Source of the DNA: Drechslerella dactyloides
Lineage: Eukaryota > Ascomycota > Orbiliomycetes > Orbiliales > Orbiliaceae
Reading direction: 5' to 3'
DNA: 64,000 nucleotides
NCBI GenBank assembly: GCA_020064725.1
Contig: JAGTWJ010000002.1
Coordinates: 682,001 to 746,000, forward strand
Position 1 is the stretch's first letter. Every line of letters begins with the position of its first letter. A program made the translations under genes and the position numbers. Positions 56,358 through 64,000 of this stretch are shown piece after piece. The notes below the pieces were generated by a model, which was given only the letters and a program-made list of their open reading frames with translations, did not search any database and was not told the DNA's origin.

Positions 56358-59300
56358 ATGTCTACCTCGAGTATCTGTTTCGCATGGCAGAACGACCGTT
56401 GCAATCAGGGAACGAAGTGCAAGTTTGCACACGACGAAACTTCAGTTCCACCTTGTAGGCACTTTCTACGTTTTGGAAACTGCAAATGGGGTGCAAAGTG
56501 CAAAAACGGTCATCCGACATCTACTGCTGCGTCGTCGTCGTCGTCTACGGCTCAACATACCGCTGCTCTATCGAGTGGCGGCAAGAGCCAACCTTGGACC
56601 CAGGCGTTTAGTCACGCATCTACCACGCCCCAACCACAAACTCCAGCACCGCAAAATCCCTTGCAAAACTGGCGAAAGTTCTGCAGGATTCGAGGTCTCT
56701 ATTCTGCCACGCAGATGAAGACCTTCCTCGAGGGAGCTTTGAAGTTCATTCAGGATAAGAATGTCGAGAACTTGCAACAAGTGATCAAGGATTTGGCAGA
56801 CGGGGGGAATCTAGAACATATACGGCAACTCCTTGAAGCAGATCTACCATACGATGGAGCCGGAAACAACCTTACTTTCACCATACATGCAGTCCTGTTC
56901 CTACGTATCATCACAGACTCGGAGTTCCAGGGCTCTATCGTTGTCGAAAAGTATGCTGGTACAATTTACAACGTCATCTACGGCAGCCAGGGTGCCCGTG
57001 GCATACCTTTCTTCGAGAAACTCCTGTCTTGCTCGCACACTCTGATTAATAATGACCCGGAGCGCTACATGGAAGTTTTTCCGATGGTAGTATCAGCACT
57101 AAGAAGCACCATCCAACTTAACTCAAATGCTCTCGTCCAGGACGGGATCAAAGGTATCGCTCGACAAGCTCTAGCTCAGGCCAACGAGCAAGGCTTGCTC
57201 GCAAACCCTGACATGAGGCAGCTCCACCAGGATTTCAAGGTCATAAACGAGCAGCTCAACTTGGGAGAGCAGATCCCTTCAATTATTCCTCAGAGAGCCC
57301 TGGGCAATAAGTCTGGCTCGATTTTCACCAGTCTTGCCAGCTGGCTTGTGAGCGGAGGTAAAGGCGTCGCACATGCAAACCTCCATCCTGCCGTTCAAGC
57401 CACTGCGCGACTCCCAGGAAACCTCTCTGATCTTGGTCCCAGACATGACAACGACCATGCCTCAATTACCGATATCCGCATTCTGCCAACCGCGGAAGAA
57501 ATTCGGAGCGTCGAGTCAGAGTATTTACCAAGAATCGGCGGTGGCTCCCTCCACCTAGACAAAAACCAAAGGCTCTTAGACAATCAATTCCGGCTTTTGA
57601 GAGAGGACAGCATTGGAGGACTCCGTGAGTCGCTTCGCCAGATCATCGAGAATCGTTCCAACCTAAACAATCTCGTGACGGCACGGAGAAGGAACGATGG
57701 AGTGAAAAGATTCTCCAGTGCTGGGATCGCAGTACTCATACACCAGAACGTCAGGGTTGAAGAGATCACCTTCGACGCTAACCAAGGCCTGAAGATCAAC
57801 TTGTCCTTCAATCAACCGATTCCAGGCGCATCTGCCAGGGAACGAAGCGACTGGTGGAAGAATGAACACATCCTTGATTTCAGCACCATCGTCTGCGTAC
57901 TCAATGAATGGAACGAGGCAATGTTCTTTACTGTCTCCGACCGATTTGTCACTTCCGCAGATATCAGACGTAAAGATGGAGTCGAGGAAGACCGCAACCC
58001 CAAGCGGCTGATAAACACTCTTGCCGAGGACCCTTCCCGCGCTGGCATTATTCTCAGCTTCGCGGATGCCGTCCGAGAAAAGGACATTGACTGGCTTTAC
58101 AAACTTGCAACGTCCCGTGATATTTTGAAGAATGACCTTGTCGAATTCCCAAAGATACTGCTGGCATCTTTCCGCCCCATTCTCCAGGGCCTACAGAAAC
58201 GAATCAATAAAACCCAGGCAATCCCTTTCATTGACTGGCTTGCGCCTGACCCAGCCGACGACTTTCAATTAGAACCCGATGAGATCGGCAAGGTGGTCGT
58301 ACGGCCACCACCTTATGCTTCCAAGCGGACATTTTCTTTCGAACTCAACCCGGTCTTTACGGATGGACACAGGAGGTCCCTGCGTCTCTTCCCCACAAAA
58401 AACGATCTTGACATTAAAGCACTTATGGACCATACGACCTTAGACGACGGTCAAGCGAGGTCCCTCATTAAAGCTCTCTCGCGTGAAGTCGCATTGATAC
58501 AAGGGCCTCCAGGAACCGGGAAAAGCTTCATCGGCACAAAGCTAGTCAAAGTTTTACTGAGACAGAGATCCAGGGCTGACTTAGGTCCTATAATCTGCGT
58601 GTATGTCCCCATTAAATATCGGGCGATCAATAAATTATTTCAATCGACCGCATGCTAACTTTTATGTAGGTGTTACACAAATCATGCCTTGGATCAATTC
58701 CTAGAACATCTTCTGGATGACAACGTCACGAGCATCATTCGCCTGGGATCGCGGTCCAAATCCGAAAGGCTAGAGCCATACCTCCTCAAGAAGCTATCAA
58801 TAGCTGCCGAAAACACCCGCTTAGAGAAGTCAGATATATGGGAGCTGAAAGGCAAGACAAGGAGGCTCCGGGACGAAGCTACCGGTTATTGTGAGACGCT
58901 TACAAAAGCGGACTCGGAGCAAGCCCTCAAGTCCCACATATCCGAGAACTATCCACATCTTGTACAGATACTATTCCATGAAATAGAAGATGAAGAAGGG
59001 TTCATAGTTCAACGCGGTCGGGGAAACGACCGGCCTTTCGCCGCCTGGAGAAAGCAAGCTCGCCCGGGACCGATCACAGGATCAGTCAAGTCGATTCTCG
59101 AAACTCTCCAAGATCCATGGAATTTGAACGCGGCAGAACGCCATGCTCTTCTCTCATTTTGGAAGCAAGAAATGGTTCAATATGCCATGAGTCGATTGGC
59201 AACTGTCGCTGAAGAACATCGCGTTGAGAGCGAGAAGCTGTCCACTTTAAAGAAGGAATATGACCGGCGTCTACTTCAGAACGCGCACATTATCGGCGTC

Positions 59301-62300
59301 ACGACCACAAGTCTGGCAATGCATGCGGACGTCCTCGAGCGAATCCACGCTAAGGTGCTCTTCTGCGAAGAAGCTGGAGGTAAGTCACATATGATTGAAC
59401 GGCCTCCTCGCGTTTAAACTAACCGCTTTCTTCGATGTCCAGAGATCCTCGAGGCCCATACGATCACAACCCTGATCCCATCCATCGAACACATGATCCT
59501 GATAGGTGACCACGAGCAGCTACGCCCGCATATCGCAAATTATGATCTCTCCATTGAAAGCCAAAAGGGCCAATCGTACGCCCTGGACGTATCCCTCTTC
59601 GAGAGGCTCGCACGGCAACCATACGGTAGTCAAGCGCTCACATTCCCTATCGCCAGCCTCAACACTCAGCGTCGTATGCACACCAGTATCGCCGACCTGA
59701 TCCGACTAAGAACCTACCCAGAACTGCTCGATAAAGTCCCGGATTACCCAGCGATTCCAGGGATGAAACAGCGCCTCTTCTGGATGAACCATGCGCACCC
59801 GGACTCAAGAGGTGATGCCGTACAGCTGACAACATCTTACGAGAACGAATTTGAGCGGGACATGGTGCTCGCGCTGATCACCCATCTACTACGTCAGGGT
59901 GTCTTTCGAGAGAAGCAGATAGCTGTGTTGACGCCGTATTTAGGACAAATGTCAAAACTAAGGCGGCAGCTAAGCTCCTCTTTCGACATCGTGATTAGCA
60001 CTAGAGATCAGGAAGCGTTAGATGCTGAAGGCTTCTTAACGGATGAAGACGAAGAGGATCCAAAATCCAAAGACGCACGCCAGGCGGTTGTACGAAAGTC
60101 GGCGTTATCTTCCGTTGTCCGAATTGCAACAATTGACAACTTTCAGGTAAGGTCTAGAGGCTACCACCAGATATGCAAATATCGTTTCGACATCCATGAC
60201 TAACATCCCTTGCAATATGTTTAGGGAGAAGAAGCCGACGTCGTGATCATCTCTCTCGTCAGAAGCAATAAAGAGCGCCAATGCGGCTTCCTCAAAACCA
60301 GCAATCGCATCAATGTTCTCCTGAGGTATGCCCGATCTAGCCAAACCCCTACTATGATCAGTCACAAAACTAACGCCGACACCTACACAGTCGTGCAAAA
60401 TGGGGAATGTACATCATCGGAAATACGGAAACCGCAAGCTCAGTGCCAATGTGGTCCAACGTCATCGACCATATGACCTTGAACGGCTGTGTGGGCAATG
60501 CTCTCGAGCTCGAATGCGAACGACACAAAGATCTCCCAATTTACGTCGCGTCAAAGGAAGACTTCCTCACCTCCGCACCGGAAGGTGGTTGCAACATGCG
60601 CTGCGAATGGCGGCTATCCTGCGGCCATGCATGCGTCGCGAAATGTCACGCAGCGCCAATACACGAGCTCGCACCCTGCTTCGAGCCTTGCCCCAAGTCG
60701 CTGTCTGGCTGTGACCATCCATGCGCGTCAAAGTGTGGACAGCCATGCGCTCCTTGCGAAGTGCCGGTTAACAACATCCTGCTCAAGTGTGGTCATATCG
60801 CGGCCGTTCTCAAATGCTCGCAGGTCCAGAGGCTCGACGAGTACCAATGCAAGACGAAGGTTGAGAAAGAGGTACCGGGCTGCAAGCATAAAGTCAAAGT
60901 CGAGTGCCACAGAAACGTCGCCGCGAGGGGTTACCGCTGCTCCGCTAAATGCGGTGCGACTCTTCCCTGCGGACACGTCTGTCAAAGGCAATGCAGAGAC
61001 TGTCGAAAACCGAAGGAGAATACCATCAACGAAGTCACAATTGACCATCGTGCTTGCTTGCAGAGATGCGAAAGACCGTTCAATACGTGCTTTCACAGCT
61101 GCGTGAAGACCTGCCACGGCGACGAACCCTGTGGCTTCTGTGACCAAGGCTGTGAAGTCCGCTGCGCACATTCACAGTGCAGTAACAGGTGCAAGGACCC
61201 TTGTCCGCCGTGCGCAGAAGCCTGCACGCTGGGCTGCGAGCATCAGAAATGCCTTATGCCCTGTGGAGTTTCCTGCAACATCTTACCCTGCGATCAGCTG
61301 TGCTCCAAGCTGCTCGAATGCGGCCATCCGTGCCCTTCGGTCTGTGGCGAAAAGTGCCCGGAGCCAAAGTACTGTCGAGAATGCGCTTCCGATGACGTTC
61401 TAGACTTCGTCGTCGATATGCTTATGTTCGAGACGTATCGCGACTCTCGAGACGAACCTATCATATTCCTGCCTTGCAATCACTTTTACACCGTCGGCAC
61501 CTTCGACGGCGTGGCTAAAATGCGAGACTTCTTCGAATTCGAGTCTCCCGAAAGCTGGAAAATTACAAAGAAATATCTGAACGAGAAGTCGGAGCCGCAG
61601 CTCCCCAGGTGCCCGAAATGCAGACAGGCATTCACAACCTCCACCAGGTACAACGAGGTCGTCAAGAAGGCTCAGTTGCAGAACTGCATCCGCCGTTTCA
61701 CAGCAGCTTCAAACGACCGTCTGCGAGCCTTGATCAGCGCTGTAGACCTGCAACAAGACACCCTAGAATTGTCTAGAGTTTCCTTCATCCCCCCCGATCT
61801 GAATTCGTAAGTCAACAGAATGAAATAAATCAACGTGCTTCGACGCAAATGCTAATGTGCCATCGACCCGTGCAGTGCGGACGCCCGTTACAATGACTTG
61901 AAAGAAACTGTTCGACAAATAAAGGAATACAATAAAAGAGTCCTGGAGGAAGAACAGCCGTACCACCGCGTGTACGAGATCACCGCTCATGCCTGCCGCA
62001 CGCACAACATCCACCCAGACGAATACAACCCCTCCGTCGTCCAATACCGCTTCGGCATCGAAGGCGCCTACCAGGAGATCCGCGCGAAGCTCCTCGGAAT
62101 CTGCGACATGGACCTCTTCTCCGCCCGCCCCACGACAGACGACGTGATAAGGATGAAAATGTACCGTCGCATCGCCGTTTCGGCGAGAAACATGTTGAAC
62201 AGCTGTGACAAATTGATCGAGATTGCCAAAGTTCGCAACTACAACGTCATCGAAATTCAAGCTCGCATCGCCAAGGCGAAGCTCGTCATGTTGCTTAGAA

Positions 62301-62817
62301 GGCACAACGACGAGCTGAACGGTAAAGATGGAAAACTACCAATCGCAGCGCTTGAACGGATGCGTGATGAAACGCTCGCCAATCTGAATGTGTGTAAAGC
62401 TACCTGCAAAACTACGCCAAGTTGCGCCATGTTGGAGAAGAGTGTCGACGAGGCCATCCGATTGGTAAACGGCGGAGTATTCTACAGTGCAGTCTCAGAT
62501 CGGGAGATGAAGGAAGTTTATGACGCCATGGCAGCTCAATTCAGAGGTACCGGACATTGGTACGTCTGCGAAAACGGACACCAGGTATGTACATCCACGC
62601 CCTGTTTCTATTAAGGAAATTACAGTAAATATTTTATTCAAGCTTCGGTCAAACTGACGGCTTCCATTAGTTTACCATCGGTGAGTGCGGGATGGCCATG
62701 CAGCTGGGCAGATGCAATGAATGCGGAGCACCAATCGGAGGACAAGAGCACGAGGCCGTCGAAGGAGTCAATCCTGACACCGAGTTGGAGAGGCGGATGG
62801 CAGACGTGACAGTCTGA
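56358..62817 (+). CDS. ZNFX1/Hrr1-like SF1 helicase with CCCH, NF-X1 and RZ zinc fingers, 2009 aa
   Basis: Exons 56358-58600, 58670-59379, 59443-60146, 60225-60325, 60391-61806, 61876-62584 and 62671-62817 close to 2010 codons. Two CCCH fingers open the protein (CFAWQNDRCNQGTKCKFAH, CRHFLRFGNCKWGAKCKNGH). Helicase motifs: Walker A GPPGTGKS near residues 716-723, CYTNHALDQFL just after the first intron, motif II CEEAGEILEAHT, III GDHEQLRP, V QGEEADVVIISLVRSN and VI LSRAKWGMYIIGN. Residues about 1310-1590 hold many NF-X1-type cysteine repeats (CGHVCQRQC, CEHQKCLMPCGVSC, CGHPCPSVCGEKC). The C-terminus has an RZ finger (GHWYVCENGHQFTIGECG ... CNECGAPIGG). Fission yeast Hrr1 is a subunit of the RNA-directed RNA polymerase complex and animal ZNFX1 acts in small-RNA inheritance and antiviral response, so an RNA-silencing role is likely by homology. 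All motifs appear intact. Confidence 0.92.
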
Positions 62818-64000
62818 GCCGGTGAATCATAGAGAAGGCATGGTGTCTGCTTTGAACTCAATTTTCTATTCTGATCGTTAGGTTATGGGCATGTATGCTT
62901 TCTATCTACTGTAATACGGTGGAGTCGAGTGGTCTATGCATCAAAGGATACGTACGAATGCATAATGTATTCTATCACAGGCATAATCGACTCACTTTGC
63001 CTAGCCCAAAAGCGGCCAGTGACTCTCTTTGGTATCCTCATAGTCTCGGGACGCCAACCCTCCGCGTGGTGCGGCGTTGTTATAACGTTAACGCATGCAG
63101 CTCTACCTTAAATGATCTGTCCTACTTCGTCGACACACCCCTTCGCGCAATTTTACAGGTTGATCATGAATCAGCACACCCTCAATCGCAACCGTCCCAT
63201 GACCGGTCGACTGCTACATGATCATAGCAGAATCATCCCACGCACAATTTCCACATCTTCAATATATTCAAACTCTGTGCGGCATATATTTTCGAGGCGA
63301 AATATCTGGTAGGAGGAATAGTTCCTTCACATGTGCAATCACTAATACCCACGCGACCACTTTCCAATAAGATCCAAAGCTCAGCTTACCCGCATCTTAT
63401 CAAATTCGCTTACTAGAAAGTGCGCACACAGAGGAATACAATTGTAATACTCAAATTCTCGTTCATCATCCCGGCCATGACCAGGTAGCTAACTAAGCTT
63501 CCGCCAGGTATATTTGTAAATATACACATGGGGAATATAACAAATATCTCTCCCCGCAAATACATGGATGCCCCATGCACCCATGCGCCGAAAAAAATCT
63601 TCGACGGCCGGGTGATTAGTTATACACTAACAACTTGAGAAACCCTTGAATTCCCTCGACATCCGTCCGTCCGTCCAGTCGTCCGCAAGCAAGCAAGTCT
63701 AGCCTCAGTATACATCCACCCAGGTCTTCTCCACCGGCAAAGCGAAAGAATAAGGTATATACAATTAAGAAAAAAAAAAAAAAAAAGGTTGCCAGTTAGT
63801 GAAATTAGTACTAGGGATTAGTACTGCTGATACTCTCTGCCTCCCTCGGCTGCGAAAATTCAAACAAATGTAAACCGAGCGCTTTTTTATCAGGATATCC
63901 TGCATGTAACCAATGCGTTGAGAACAAAGAGAACGAAATGCAAGAATGAGGGACCGCCCGTATGTCCAAGTAAAGCCAATATGTCAATATCAACTACAAT
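62818..64000. other. Intergenic region at right edge
   Basis: About 1.2 kb without a supportable gene. It contains an ATAACGTTAAC copy (63082-63092), a short CCGT tandem near 63662-63677 followed by an AAGC tandem, and a 17-A run at 63770-63786. Confidence 0.4.
63770..63786. repeat. Poly(A) tract, 17 bp
   Basis: Uninterrupted run of A, the longest homopolymer in the window. It is in non-coding sequence. It may be a slippage tract or part of a neighbouring gene's UTR. Confidence 0.8.

Noticed and set aside
1..64000. Secondary-metabolite cluster, CRISPR array, operon or viral insertion
   Set aside because: No polyketide/peptide synthase or tailoring-enzyme grouping, no spaced direct repeats, eukaryotic intron-containing genes throughout and no viral replication or capsid-like frames.

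Overview
The window is nuclear DNA from a filamentous ascomycete, most likely Eurotiales (Aspergillus/Penicillium type). Nearly every gene is broken by short introns (about 48-150 nt) with GTAAGT- or GTATGT-like donors, CTGAC/CTAAC-like branch sites and YAG (sometimes AAG) acceptors. Fungus-specific families are present (EMC5, Nop13, Iec3, DUF3433-type membrane proteins, fungal BTB proteins, Hrr1/ZNFX1-like helicase). Exon joins below were worked out by hand and kept only when the reading frame closes exactly across all exons.

Left part (1-15 kb), largely conserved: cyclic phosphodiesterase CPD1 (-), eEF1B-beta EFB1 (+) with a candidate box C/D snoRNA in its second intron, EMC5 (-), a small secreted protein (+), a 1204-residue DUF3433-like membrane protein (+), a class I methyltransferase (-) and an F-box-like/leucine-rich protein (+). 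15.7-23 kb: two large paralogous genes (-) sharing an N-terminal CPFAKG zinc-finger-like module and a conserved C-terminal domain, separated by long non-coding spacers. 24.7-29.3 kb: an unknown small gene, a secreted protein and the ribosome-biogenesis factor NOP13. 30-38 kb, accessory in character: two BTB-like genes flanking a GH18 chitinase, in AT-rich sequence with a MITE-like inverted repeat. 39-47 kb, conserved core: an Iec3-like INO80 subunit, a serine-palmitoyltransferase small subunit and the meiotic MutS homologue MSH5. 48-54 kb: two related C2H2 zinc-finger genes (-) flanking a perfect 42-bp inverted duplication. 56-63 kb: a 2009-residue CCCH/NF-X1/RZ-finger SF1 helicase of the ZNFX1/Hrr1 family.

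The genes do not form one pathway or a secondary-metabolite cluster. They mix housekeeping functions (translation, ribosome assembly, ER membrane insertion, sphingolipid synthesis, chromatin remodelling, meiosis, RNA silencing) with lineage-restricted regulators (C2H2, BTB, F-box) lying in long, AT-rich, repeat-bearing spacers. Best leads: the EFB1 intronic snoRNA, the CPFAKG paralogue pair, the C2H2 pair with the inverted duplication, and an 11-bp palindrome-rich motif recurring in intergenic sequence.
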